64,000 nucleotides of DNA from a virus, in the IMG/VR virus record IMGVR_UViG_3300028654_000001, positions 248,001 to 312,000 of that record. One strand, 5' to 3'. Below, piece by piece: positions 50,801-59,273 of this stretch. Every line of letters starts with the position of its first letter. The stretch's first letter is position 1. The notes under the pieces were generated by a model. The model ran no database searches. It was given only the letters and a program-made list of their open reading frames with translations, and was not told the origin of the DNA. A program made the position numbers and the translations under genes.

Positions 50801-52093
50801 GGACTGAGGGTCAAAGTTTTTGAAACCCTTGAGTTCAGCTAACCCAACAATTTGCTTGCGATAGAGGTCAGCTTCTTCCTTGGCTTCGGTGAGGAGATTT
50901 CTAACATACTCGTGATCAATCTTGATTCTCAGCCTCTCCATCCACCGTAGGACTTGGCTGACTTGTTTCTCGAGTCGATAGATGTTGGCATATCGAGGGT
51001 CCTTAGCAACCGAGAGGATGCTAGGCTTGTCACACAGTAGAAAGGTGCAGATAGCATCCGAGCAAGCGTAGTAGCGGGCCTCGCTCGGTTTCAAAGTAGC
51101 AAACTTGATCTCCCTACCCTTGACGAACAAGTCTTTCAACTTAATCATTTCATATTGGATAGGGGACCCTTTGGGATCTTCGTCGACGAGCTCGTGCAAC
51201 GGATTCTTAGGATCAGCCTTGATGTACCCTCTGATCGTAGTACCCTTCTTGTCGGTGACCCACAGATTGGCCTTAGCTTTCTCCTTGAGACCCAGTGACT
51301 TGTCACCGGTGAAGATGCAGTAGTAGATGAGAAGACCATCCTCAAAGGACTCTGGGTGCCAAAAGTCGATCCCAGTAACCGGATACAAGAATTCCTGGTC
51401 GAACTTAGCGTGCCAGAAGTAGATTTTCACTTTTCCTGGACGTTCCAAGAGAGGACTACCAAGTGGATCGGTCTTCTTCCCATCGGCGCTAATCACTGGC
51501 TGTGCTGCTAGACACAACCTTTTAATCTCTCTCCCGGCTTCAATCGGATTTACGTTGATAATCTCTTCTCCGGGAGCCGCATGGCGAACTGGAACATAGT
51601 ACCCAGTGTACCCATCGTAACTAAGACAGTAACCCACAATCTTGTGAACGGTTGTTGGAATGACATCGGGTCTGGTATCATTCCAATGCTCAACTGGAAC
51701 CTTGATCTCAGATTGTTTTTTCCAATAAATCCTATTATCTAGACCCTCAGTTTCTAAGTCGAGGGAGCACTTACCGGCTTTGATGGCTTGATCGACAATC
51801 TCAGTTAGCTCAGCCAGGGTCTCAACTACCACGAACTTGTGGTAGTTCATCCAGGCCTTCATAATGTCGGTGGCATCGGGTTCCAGATTAGCACCCATGC
51901 TTTCCATAATGGAATCGAAGTCATCCCCAGAGGTATCTGAATCTGGTGGGTTGAATTCTGGAGAACTAATCGTCTGAGGAATGGGCAAGGGTTCATCATC
52001 CCCTGTCGCTTCCGCAAGAGTTGGTGGTTGACTTGACTGAATTTCTACCTGTCCAAGAATCGCGGCCAACTCATCATCGTCAATTGACGGCAT
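47843..52093 (-). CDS. Family A DNA polymerase with 3'-5' exonuclease, intein-split
   Basis: 1416 aa precursor; about 995 aa after intein removal (722-1142). Exonuclease motifs: CSLDLETEGL, WHAKFDQEFL and YYACSDAICT. Polymerase motif A VKIDFAGEELR, motif B KMANFSLVYGG, and motif C TVHDELVFEV follow. No 5' nuclease domain is seen, as in phage replicative family A enzymes. After the core comes a Pro/Ser/Thr-rich linker (about 1260-1340) and a small C-terminal domain (AACMRCRDPEG), unusual for the family and perhaps a partner-docking site. It lies between the zinc-primase/helicase genes and the Ycf46 block. Confidence 0.9.
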   Translation of the reverse strand: MPSIDDDELAAILGQVEIQSSQPPTLAEATGDDEPLPIPQTISSPEFNPPDSDTSGDDFDSIMESMGANLEPDATDIMKAWMNYHKFVVVETLAELTEIVDQAIKAGKCSLDLETEGLDNRIYWKKQSEIKVPVEHWNDTRPDVIPTTVHKIVGYCLSYDGYTGYYVPVRHAAPGEEIINVNPIEAGREIKRLCLAAQPVISADGKKTDPLGSPLLERPGKVKIYFWHAKFDQEFLYPVTGIDFWHPESFEDGLLIYYCIFTGDKSLGLKEKAKANLWVTDKKGTTIRGYIKADPKNPLHELVDEDPKGSPIQYEMIKLKDLFVKGREIKFATLKPSEARYYACSDAICTFLLCDKPSILSVAKDPRYANIYRLEKQVSQVLRWMERLRIKIDHEYVRNLLTEAKEEADLYRKQIVGLAELKGFKNFDPQSTQQLSNFLFASSTGLNIEPKPDKTSAVGSQQYKTDADTLEKLVEEHPDINPILLVIVKYRQIEKVIGTYLEGMLNNCDENQELRYQFKQTGAPTGRFTAPAGEASQGYGAIPIHGIPSTYDEKKPKVATALRKAFVAREGYTMVKIDFAGEELRIVTNLSREPAWIKEFNEGTGDLHTITAKAFFGSEITKQQRQQGKMANFSLVYGGGTMAIMRATKCTQQEAARRKAAFDKAMPIFNEWVKKQKALVKKDKGVYTAFGRWMAVPDVDSQDKAVVAACERYSLNYPIQGCNFYASLITTKSGLKKIGDLSAANKLVQVWTGSKWAKATAHSMGECRLAEITLSDGTTVRCDIRHKQLVVSDSGYSWINFKNLSPGDRSATALCYPIEFNPPKLHSVTRVEKAQRHFQLGGSHSEFWYWVGRYIGDGCFNDGIFRTCFGSHEAIAIKRCRDFWGACGLNTQFRTNTHTPKNKESTRHQVIVQNVELTCFLERLGLTPGATAHTKRLPARILQERLEHRKSFIRGVMDSDGHKPPLVSAKGNPYNIHLCQRPLLEDLKLLLRTLGVESVIRGPYRSGSDKNGDDTTSYRLDINRRMFERNVQGVQNRGPKFHDMFAPDFLVQDFLSRGKWVQSDFRDNSSYVLYRRLVNGGKVTVYTLDDLCKQVGVTLRNPIYGHKKIKKIKILDQVEETYTLSVKDPLHRFEADGVITKNSGADIMKMSMVMLYKKFYKMGWLQDNTVRFLLTVHDELVFEVQHEKLMEVMPVLTDIMCSPAKMARGWPVHLEVEPLLDLHWDPKYDYYKIMHGYIPEKGKSPKKTDVEVNGRYYQQIPPWLEGHLVPDYMRKGETPQSPPAQDPPPSNSSPVSSTTSTTETSVPQTATSIQVETPEPNLASNLPPARTSVPPNGNGKSKSDNGNGVLIYHISPYNLTQNTVKQVSAACMRCRDPEGRVLHLLESGNNETLIDPALQIKVNVNLFKVLMDDHNL
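48668..49930 (-). mobile_element. Intein with LAGLIDADG endonuclease in the DNA polymerase
   Basis: 421 residues, Cys722 (CNFYASLITTKSG) to Asn1142 (GVITKN), followed by Ser+1 within the YPIQG/SGADIMK helix. LAGLIDADG-like VGRYIGDGCF and RGVMDSDGH are present. The penultimate residue is Lys rather than the usual His, an atypical splice junction. Confidence 0.85.
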
Positions 52094-52103
52094 AACAGAG
52101 TAC

Positions 52104-52538
52104 CTATCCTTCTACTAATTGATGAACCACTACCACTACATACACCCCTTCTCGCCACAGCTTTATGAGCTCTCCGCCTAACCTTCGAGCCTCAAGATCT
52201 TCTATCCCTGACGGCTCAAAGCACCAGGGCATGTGCTTTGACTTCGGAGTACACTTAGTTTTGTCGTGATATTGGCAGATCTTCTTTTTGTCACAATCGA
52301 AGTGTGGTAGCTTTCTAAGGGCAAATTCAGGTGCAAGCATTAGGGCTTTGAACAATGGCTTGGTCCAACCCTTGAGAGCGTGGGTCATATCCTCTTGTGA
52401 GACTACAGTAAGCAATAAAGTGATTGCAGACCCCTGAAGCGGCTTCCACTCTTGTTCCCAATTAACCCCATACTGGTAGATGAGGTACAAGGATAGGTCC
52501 TTGAGTTCGTTAGTCTTTATGGTAAGTTTTCTAGACAC
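52104..52538 (-). CDS. Hypothetical Cys-cluster protein
   Basis: 144 aa, GTG start. FDCDKKKICQYHDKTKC with HMPWC gives a Cys/His cluster near the centre (about 80-106), a probable zinc site. Overlaps the primase-like gene by 8 nt. Unknown. Confidence 0.55.
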   Translation of the reverse strand: MSRKLTIKTNELKDLSLYLIYQYGVNWEQEWKPLQGSAITLLLTVVSQEDMTHALKGWTKPLFKALMLAPEFALRKLPHFDCDKKKICQYHDKTKCTPKSKHMPWCFEPSGIEDLEARRLGGELIKLWREGVYVVVVVHQLVEG

Positions 52539-53166
52539 TTCTTAGCTTCTCAGCTATCTTCTCCAGTATCTGTCGAGCTACTTTCTCAGCCGTTTCAAGG
52601 TCAATCGTTTGATGAGCCATCCTGTAGTGTAGGTTATCAAGAATACGACCTACCGTTAGGAACCCATTCATAGTGAATGCCTCTTTGGAGCTTCGGAGTC
52701 GACACTCGCATACACCAAGCAACCGAAGAACCGCTAACTCTTCTTCGGTTGGGCCTCGTTGTACTGGCTCTCTGCTCATGTCAGGAGCCTCAGGGGTAAT
52801 GATCCCAAAAGCTTTTTCTAGACCCCGAAGAATCATGGTGAACTTCATCTCAGGATCACCACTGAACTCACGCCAGAGGCCGAATATATCCCACCTTTTT
52901 CGACAAGTGAAACAGTACAGACCTGATCTGCTATCACCTTGTTGGGGGTGAAGTCGTGCCGATGGTATAGAATCACTGTGAAACGGACATAAGATCTGTT
53001 CTTCACGGCTATCATCATGATACTTTAACTCAACCCAGAAGTGCCTTAGTACATCATGAGCTGAGACTTTATCCAGAAGAACCTCTACTCGTTGGTCAAC
53101 CCACATCTTGTAGACAGTGTTCCGATGGGAGTTCTGAAAAGCCTCTTGCATTCTCGATTGAGCCAT
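52531..53166 (-). CDS. Primase-type CHC2 zinc-finger protein, no catalytic domain
   Basis: 211 aa. CPFHSDSIPSARLHPQ, then LYCFTCRKRWDIFGLW, is a DnaG-type zinc-binding domain (about residues 60-110). No Toprim or other catalytic domain follows; the rest is helical. It sits next to the DnaB-like helicase, so it probably serves priming together with a catalytic primase elsewhere. Confidence 0.7.
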   Translation of the reverse strand: MAQSRMQEAFQNSHRNTVYKMWVDQRVEVLLDKVSAHDVLRHFWVELKYHDDSREEQILCPFHSDSIPSARLHPQQGDSRSGLYCFTCRKRWDIFGLWREFSGDPEMKFTMILRGLEKAFGIITPEAPDMSREPVQRGPTEEELAVLRLLGVCECRLRSSKEAFTMNGFLTVGRILDNLHYRMAHQTIDLETAEKVARQILEKIAEKLRSV

Positions 53167-53169
53167 AGG

Positions 53170-54657
53170 TTAGATTCCCTGGAACATGTTGTTTCCAAGC
53201 CCTTGACCAGCCCTAAGGTCATCAATAGACATCCCTTGGTCATTCTGACCTCTGAAGGGGTCACAATCTCCAATTCTTCGTGAGCCCCAATGGATCCTCG
53301 CCATGAAGGGTTGAAATGGGATACCGTCTCTCCTTTTTAGGCAATCGAACATGGTGGTCCCATTCTTACGATGTTCATCGTTGAGGTAAGTTGTCGTAAT
53401 TACATCAGAAGATCGTTCGGCCTCGTTCGCATAGGATAGAGCTCGAAGCTTGTATCGGCCCTCATTCTTATCCGCGAAGTCCTTGCCATCACGGTTGATT
53501 TGGAACAGCAAAAGGATCGGCACCTTCTCACCGTGATTGAAGTGAAGAGCCATCTTCTTGGTGTCCCGTAGAACCGAGTTCAATTCAACAGTGTAGTCCT
53601 TATTTCTACGCTTCTTGCGCGGCTCTAAGAGCCCACCGTGGTCAATGATCAGGAGGTGAACCTCAGCTTCCTGGTGTCTTAACTCAGCGAACATCTGGAT
53701 GTCATCAGTATTGACATCATCATCCGGCCCCCAGAGATCAAATCTTCCATACTCGGCATTGGTTCCAAAGTCATTGATTACGATCTCGTAGAAAGCCTTC
53801 TCATCTGCGGTTAGGGTTCCTGATTTGACTTTGTCATAGTCCAATGGTGCACACATGCTGTAGTCTTTTGACCTAGGATCTGTATACTTCCCGTTAGAGG
53901 AATGCATGACATGGATCATTAACAGAACCTGTTCATAGGGCATCTCCAACGTCACGTAGACGATGTTAGATCTATAACGAGTCACCAGGTTGTAGGCCCA
54001 ATTCAGAGCAAAGCTTGTCTTAAGCTCACCGGTGAAGGCGGCATGGAGCCACATCTCACCTTTCTTGATCCCTCGAATTACCTTATCGATGCCATTGAGA
54101 CCGCAGAACTTACCCCAAGCGAGAGCTTTATTGGCTTCCGCCTCCTCATACATCTTCTTTACGAGTTCCCCATCCTCTCGGATGTTACCCTCAATTTTGG
54201 CGTTAGACTCGTAGAATAGGAGTTCGTGAGCCTTTTTTACAATGTGGTTGATTCCGTCTCGAAGACCTTGCTTCTTCTCGTTATCTAGAATCAAGCCCTT
54301 GTTGATTATCTCTTGAGCTTCCTTTAGGTACTGGACCGCCCTCAGCTTGCTCTGTTCTTCAACAGTGGTCTTGAGAAGATAGGTATAGTTTGTTCCCTTG
54401 TGAGCTGGATGCTTCTCAAAGTCCCCTACACGTTCTTTACACTCCTCATCCCGCTTAGCCTCAAAGTAGTCCTTGATAGTCTGAGGAGTGGGCATCTCCA
54501 AGCTCGAGTGGAAGTACCACTTCAAGAACTCAAAGATCCTAGCATCAGGCGGCTGATCCCATTCAATGTGGGATCGCTCCAACTTTTGGAAGTTGGAGAT
54601 CATGTCGACTTGTTGAAGTCCGCCAAAGTCGATGACCGAGTGGAGAATCCCTCTCAT
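53170..54657 (-). CDS. DnaB-like replicative helicase
   Basis: About 495 aa; the ATG at 54657 is chosen because it makes an ATGA overlap with the upstream stop, unlike the one at 54672. RecA-type core: GIKKGEMWLHAAFTGELKTS holds a variant Walker A (GELKTS in place of GxGKT/S), Walker B LLIIDHGGLL, and LFQINRDGKDF near the arginine-finger region. N-terminal helices resemble DnaB. The Walker A Lys-Thr is kept. Forms the replisome core with the loader-like and primase-zinc proteins around it. Confidence 0.8.
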   Translation of the reverse strand: MRGILHSVIDFGGLQQVDMISNFQKLERSHIEWDQPPDARIFEFLKWYFHSSLEMPTPQTIKDYFEAKRDEECKERVGDFEKHPAHKGTNYTYLLKTTVEEQSKLRAVQYLKEAQEIINKGLILDNEKKQGLRDGINHIVKKAHELLFYESNAKIEGNIREDGELVKKMYEEAEANKALAWGKFCGLNGIDKVIRGIKKGEMWLHAAFTGELKTSFALNWAYNLVTRYRSNIVYVTLEMPYEQVLLMIHVMHSSNGKYTDPRSKDYSMCAPLDYDKVKSGTLTADEKAFYEIVINDFGTNAEYGRFDLWGPDDDVNTDDIQMFAELRHQEAEVHLLIIDHGGLLEPRKKRRNKDYTVELNSVLRDTKKMALHFNHGEKVPILLLFQINRDGKDFADKNEGRYKLRALSYANEAERSSDVITTTYLNDEHRKNGTTMFDCLKRRDGIPFQPFMARIHWGSRRIGDCDPFRGQNDQGMSIDDLRAGQGLGNNMFQGI

Positions 54658-55532
54658 CGATTTTTCCCCCAACTACTGTTTTTCTTGTACCCCTTACTGT
54701 CACCAAAGAGGAGCGGGTCACTTGTATCCATTCTAGGGGTTGGCTCCTTATCTGGAATCACAATTCTTTCCTTCGGCATAACCGCCTTCACTGGGTTAGT
54801 TCTCTCATCATCAATAGCTAGACCTTCTTCACTCTGTAACTCAGAACCCTCAAAACCCCTCGGGGTAATGACATGCCCCTTATTGGTCAGGGTTAGGTCA
54901 ACGACTTCGAAGTTGTTCGCTACGAAGTCACCAACGTCTTCGCTGTAAGCAAAGTGCCCAGGCCCAAATAGGCTGTTGGGTTCCTCAATGATCCAAGTTG
55001 GTTTGCAGATCATTGCCCGTGTTATTAGGGCTTCCTTGAAGTACCCAGGCAGAGCCTTGTTCTTGTGCCCAGCACCTCCAAGCCTAATCACAACTAGTTC
55101 GAAGTCACCTCCGATGAAATCCGCTAGCGTATTGAATACTGGGATATCTTCCCGCTTCGACTTTGGTCTCGCAGTGTAAGAGTTGAGACCCATACGGACA
55201 TTGAAGATATCAATCTCGTTCACTATCCTAAATCTGTAGTGCAGACTTTCGTTCATCATTTTGACTGACAGAACTATGAACAAGTGCGAGACAATGTCAG
55301 TCCACCATCCCTTGATGAATAGGTTCTCGTGGGTGCGGTCTACGGGTACTTCGCCACCAACCCTCCCTGGCATCATAAGAGGGGAGTACTCTATCGGTGG
55401 GGCTTGACCAATCTCCGGCCCCATCCGTCTCTTAGCCTCCCTCCAGAAGAAACAAGAGCAGGGTTTCCAACGAGTATCACCAACCAGAACGAACCCATCA
55501 TGACATTTTGGATTTTTGCATTCCTCGTCCAT
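54654..55532 (-). CDS. Helicase-loader-like protein with degenerate ATPase site
   Basis: 292 aa from ATG 55532, 12 nt after CGGTGTA; the GTG at 55544 sits directly against the motif. N-terminal zinc motif C(x)nCHDG...CSCFF. The layout recalls DnaC/DnaI loaders: NLFIKGWWTDIVSHLF sits where NLLLxGPxGxGKT would be, and FELVVIRLGG where Walker B would be, but both lack nucleotide-binding residues. It is coupled to the DnaB-like helicase. Loader or cofactor function is inferred from position and layout. Confidence 0.55.
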   Translation of the reverse strand: MDEECKNPKCHDGFVLVGDTRWKPCSCFFWREAKRRMGPEIGQAPPIEYSPLMMPGRVGGEVPVDRTHENLFIKGWWTDIVSHLFIVLSVKMMNESLHYRFRIVNEIDIFNVRMGLNSYTARPKSKREDIPVFNTLADFIGGDFELVVIRLGGAGHKNKALPGYFKEALITRAMICKPTWIIEEPNSLFGPGHFAYSEDVGDFVANNFEVVDLTLTNKGHVITPRGFEGSELQSEEGLAIDDERTNPVKAVMPKERIVIPDKEPTPRMDTSDPLLFGDSKGYKKNSSWGKNR

Positions 55533-55544
55533 GTAGATGGTCAC

Positions 55545-55551
55545 TACACCG
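55545..55551 (-). promoter_or_regulatory. CGGTGTA motif before the loader-like gene
   Basis: 12 nt before the ATG at 55532. Confidence 0.6.
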
Positions 55552-55556
55552 AAGGA

Positions 55557-58500
55557 TCATTTATTTGAGGTATCTCTTAGAGATTGCAGCAAATCCTTGA
55601 TGTCATTCTCGCTTCGATCAAACTTTAGAGCTCCGGCAGCAGCTTCCCCGATGACCTGATCGATCAGCCCTTTCTTCCGACGAAGCTTCTGAACTACCTT
55701 GCTGTCAATCGTTTCAGCCTTTTTACCTGAGAGGCCGGGTCGTCTCGTAATCAAGTGAACAGCAAGAACTCGAGGGTGCGGTGACCCAATTCGAATCATC
55801 CGACCAAGAAGCTGAACATACCTGCCCCAAGACCACGGGGAATCAAACAGAATCATCGCAGAAGCGGCCTGGAGGTTAATTGCCTCACTACCGGCATCGG
55901 TGATGATGACTACCCTGACTTTACTGCTAAGATCCTGAAATTGGTCTTGAGCACTCTTTCTATTTTTACCGCTCTGTGAGCCGGATATGGAAACACTCTT
56001 GATACCCTCTTTGGTCAAAATAGCTTGAAGTCTAGGGATATGACTGGCAAACCGAGTGTAGACAATGACCTTCTCACCGTCGAACTCTTCAGACAGTAAT
56101 TCAACAAGAGCCGCTTCTTTGGAGCTTCGCCCCTCGAAGTCAGACCCCCCACCCTCTTCAAACTTCAGTAAAGAAAGAGAATTACAGATCTCTTGAATGT
56201 AAATGAGGCTTGTAAGTTGTTTGGTGTCCTTGTAGTCACGAAGTTCACCGTCTCCAAGTTCAAGAAGCCCTCCCAGTGCTTCTGCGTACTTTCTCTCTTC
56301 CACTTTGGAGAGTTCACACACAACTTCGCGAGTTGTGAGGGCTGGGAGTTCTGTAGAAACATCCTGTTTCGCCCGCCCGTAGAAGAATGGGTCGATAGTT
56401 TGTCTGAAGTGTTGTAGGTTCTTATACCCAACAACAATAGGTACCTTTCCCCCACCCTTAATCCGCTGCATCTCAGTGACGCAGTAAACATTAAGGAATG
56501 CATTCTTGGTACCGAAGGTCTCCGGCCTAATGACCTTGTAGATACCAAAACCCTCCATCAAGTGATTCTGAAGGAGAGTGGCGGTTAAACCCCAGACACG
56601 TTTAGCTTTACCAGACAAGAACTTGCAAGTTTGATGAGTCTTAGTTGTCGGATTTTTGCAGGCTGTGATCTCATCGAAGATCACAGTAAGCCGTGGAATA
56701 CCTGATGTCAGCTTGTCGAGGAAACCCAGGCCAGCAACAGCTTGAGTACCCTTTTTGGCCCCCACCGGCGGTGGCTCCTTGGTAATCCCTTGATCCCAAT
56801 CACGAACCACCCCGTGATAGTTGACGACAAGGACTCCAGGCCCTGTATGCCTAAACCAAGCAGAGTAGGCTTCTTTACGCTGATCTAGGGTACCAGAAGC
56901 AATGAAGTATTTGATCCCAATCGAGAACTTGTCAATCTCAGAAGCCCACTGTCCAATAGCCGACTTCGGACACACTACCATGACCTTCATGGTAGGATCC
57001 CTCTCCCAGATATAACAGAGAGCACCAATAGCTTGGAGGGTGTTGTGGTTGATGAATCCGTTTCCTGCGAAGCAATGCTCAGGATCGTCAATCTCCAAGT
57101 CCATCACAGGAGCTGACTTATACTCAACGGATACAATTGGGTCGTAGTAAAAATGGCGCTGAGTGACTTGAAGCACTCTCCGGTACTCATTTGTACTTGA
57201 TAAACCCATCTTATAGGAGACCTCCAAAAGCTTCTGTAGCCACTGGTAGCTCGGATCACGATATCCGCACAGAATATTCTTCAAAGTTGACCTGAAGCAT
57301 TCTCCAAACTGCTTCAAACCTGAACCAACTCGATTGGAATTTGCTCCCTGCTTAGAAGTAGCTTGCAGGATTAGTTTTTTGAGAGCACCAACCTCGGAGG
57401 TGAAGTTTGGTATTAGGTCTTTGTTCGGATTGGAGGATCGTGTAAGACTAGACTTCAACAAGGCTACCTTGCGCTTGGATCGAAGCCCAATCTCCCTCTG
57501 AAAAACCCTAGCATCGTCACCAAAGAACGTTACCCTCCAGTAGGTATGAGAGTACCCTTTAACTTTCTTTGGCTGACGGTTAGAAACCACACCAAAGCGC
57601 AAGAGTAACAATTGAACCTGCTTGGCTAATTCCTCTGAGGCAGTACTAAACTCTATGCCACCCCCATTAGATACAGAACACTCAGCCTCAATGAGAGCAG
57701 ACAAGAAGCATCGAATTGCCTCCCTTGTACCCCGCAGTATCAAGTCGGGTATACTCTTCTCTGCAGAAAGAACTTCCCTGACCCCGCAAGATATCAGATA
57801 ACGACGTATGTCCTTTGATGAAACGGCTACGAGCTTGTCTTTCGCCTTACTGTTGGCATTCCCCTTCCAACCAAATATAGCATACAACAGATCCCGTATC
57901 TCACGGTGGTTGTCGGGGTTCGACTCCAGGTGTTGAGTAATCTGGACGCTTGTTGGATGCCTATTACCCTCGCTGATTAACCATCCCAATAAGGTGGCTA
58001 ACTTGGGAGTTAGACGGTTTGGGTAGGTATACCCACGTGAACATTGAGCTAGATCAAAGTCAATGATGGGCTCTTTAGTTGGAAATGGTACCTCACAGCG
58101 ATCTATACAAATGTGGTCTCCAATCTTGAGGTCAGGGAGCTTGACAAAACCCTCTCTAGAAGTCTGCCTAGCGTATACAGGATGGATCAAACTCCCTTCA
58201 AGTTGATAACCATTTCTAGTTGTCAACTTGATAGTTGGCTTGGTACCTCCCCAGTAGAAACTCTTAACTGGAGCCACCCTTGATCCTGTCCACACAGATA
58301 CTGGATAATCTAAGTTGTAAAAACCCTCAGACTTAACCCCCTTCGGCTTCAAAGAATCAATCGTTAGTAGTCCGAGATCAGTATTCAGTAGAGTGCTGCC
58401 GGTGACACACTTCCCCAAACCAGTTCCATCCCCCAGAATCATTCGATTTACCCTAAGTAAGTGGTAAATCCCCTGAACCTGATAGTATCTGAGCCTTAGA

Positions 58501-58655
58501 GGTTGGGTAGTCCCATCAATTCCGACAATCTCCTCACGGAGCATCTTGGTCGGTCTCAATTGACAAGTCTTACTAGCCCGAACTTGCTTTAGCTGTTCGT
58601 AGATCTGTTCAAATTCGGTAGCCCGAGTGGCTACCGGTATTGCTGCTGTCGGCAT
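55557..58655 (-). CDS. SNF2-type helicase, intein-split
   Basis: 1032 aa precursor; about 576 aa after intein removal (83-538). Motif I ILGDGTGLGK is joined to TLQAIG, Ia VMVVCPKSAIGQW, II VIFDEITACKN (DEIT), III LTATLLQNH, IV VIVYTRFASH, V VIITDAGSEAINLQ and VI LGRMIRIGS. This order matches SWI2/SNF2 family ATPases used for dsDNA translocation or annealing; in phages such proteins help recombination or replication-fork rewinding. Adjacent to the helicase/loader genes. Confidence 0.85.
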   Translation of the reverse strand: MPTAAIPVATRATEFEQIYEQLKQVRASKTCQLRPTKMLREEIVGIDGTTQPLRLRYYQVQGIYHLLRVNRMILGDGTGLGKCVTGSTLLNTDLGLLTIDSLKPKGVKSEGFYNLDYPVSVWTGSRVAPVKSFYWGGTKPTIKLTTRNGYQLEGSLIHPVYARQTSREGFVKLPDLKIGDHICIDRCEVPFPTKEPIIDFDLAQCSRGYTYPNRLTPKLATLLGWLISEGNRHPTSVQITQHLESNPDNHREIRDLLYAIFGWKGNANSKAKDKLVAVSSKDIRRYLISCGVREVLSAEKSIPDLILRGTREAIRCFLSALIEAECSVSNGGGIEFSTASEELAKQVQLLLLRFGVVSNRQPKKVKGYSHTYWRVTFFGDDARVFQREIGLRSKRKVALLKSSLTRSSNPNKDLIPNFTSEVGALKKLILQATSKQGANSNRVGSGLKQFGECFRSTLKNILCGYRDPSYQWLQKLLEVSYKMGLSSTNEYRRVLQVTQRHFYYDPIVSVEYKSAPVMDLEIDDPEHCFAGNGFINHNTLQAIGALCYIWERDPTMKVMVVCPKSAIGQWASEIDKFSIGIKYFIASGTLDQRKEAYSAWFRHTGPGVLVVNYHGVVRDWDQGITKEPPPVGAKKGTQAVAGLGFLDKLTSGIPRLTVIFDEITACKNPTTKTHQTCKFLSGKAKRVWGLTATLLQNHLMEGFGIYKVIRPETFGTKNAFLNVYCVTEMQRIKGGGKVPIVVGYKNLQHFRQTIDPFFYGRAKQDVSTELPALTTREVVCELSKVEERKYAEALGGLLELGDGELRDYKDTKQLTSLIYIQEICNSLSLLKFEEGGGSDFEGRSSKEAALVELLSEEFDGEKVIVYTRFASHIPRLQAILTKEGIKSVSISGSQSGKNRKSAQDQFQDLSSKVRVVIITDAGSEAINLQAASAMILFDSPWSWGRYVQLLGRMIRIGSPHPRVLAVHLITRRPGLSGKKAETIDSKVVQKLRRKKGLIDQVIGEAAAGALKFDRSENDIKDLLQSLRDTSNK
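57042..58409 (-). mobile_element. Intein in the SNF2-type helicase motif I, decayed endonuclease motif
   Basis: 456 residues, Cys83 (CVTGSTLLNTDLG) to Asn538 (FINHN), followed by Thr+1. Endonuclease motifs are LLGWLISEGNRH and LSALIEAECSV, which lack the usual final Gly and have altered acidic residues, so homing may be lost while splicing residues remain. Confidence 0.85.
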
Positions 58656-58661
58656 TAAAAC

Positions 58662-59264
58662 TCACCAAAAAGAGAAGTAGAGTCCCGCTTGCGGGTTTAC
58701 TTTCAGAGTCCACCAAGAGTAGGCAGCCCCTATAAACCAACCAAAGTTACGAGTGATGTCCATTCCAACCCCAGCCCCCGCGGATCTGAATCCAGTGGCT
58801 ACATTGAAGTTGACGGCCTTGTAATAGAGGATATCCCAGAGAATCCCGACATCAACCGCTTGCTTTGCTGAACTCTGGCTGAAGGCATCCACGAAAAGAA
58901 AACTGCCTGAAAACTTAGGCCGGAACCTGAACCCCCAGACAGGAGGTTCCTTCTTAGCCACTATAAGTGTCAGCTTCTCGTTAGCCGACACATCATACCC
59001 GCACCAGGACATATTGATGGTGTACGGGTGTGGATCTGATCCTGAGTAGTAAACCCTTCCATCCACATCAGTGGTGATTGTCACCGAATCAAGCTTGAAC
59101 GTTGGTTTGGTTTTCTGAAAACAACTCTTCTCTTTAAGAATTGAGACGAAAGAACTCATGTCAGCTTTGGGGACACAGGTGTCGTCAGCATTCGGGCATG
59201 AAACATCAGCCCTACTAGGAGAAGCATAGAATACGACTGCCAAAACTAGAGGGAGGTTTTTCAT
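58662..59264 (-). CDS. Secreted/outer-membrane-like protein
   Basis: 200 aa. Signal peptide MKNLPLVLAVVFYASPSRAD with likely cleavage after SRA. C-terminal half is beta-rich with an aromatic end (GLYFSFW), as in barrel-type outer-membrane proteins. Paired Cys (SCPNADDTC) near the mature N-terminus. CGGTGTA 9 nt before the ATG. Possibly a lysis or superinfection-exclusion factor; unknown. Confidence 0.65.
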   Translation of the reverse strand: MKNLPLVLAVVFYASPSRADVSCPNADDTCVPKADMSSFVSILKEKSCFQKTKPTFKLDSVTITTDVDGRVYYSGSDPHPYTINMSWCGYDVSANEKLTLIVAKKEPPVWGFRFRPKFSGSFLFVDAFSQSSAKQAVDVGILWDILYYKAVNFNVATGFRSAGAGVGMDITRNFGWFIGAAYSWWTLKVNPQAGLYFSFW

Positions 59265-59273
59265 GGTGTTAGT

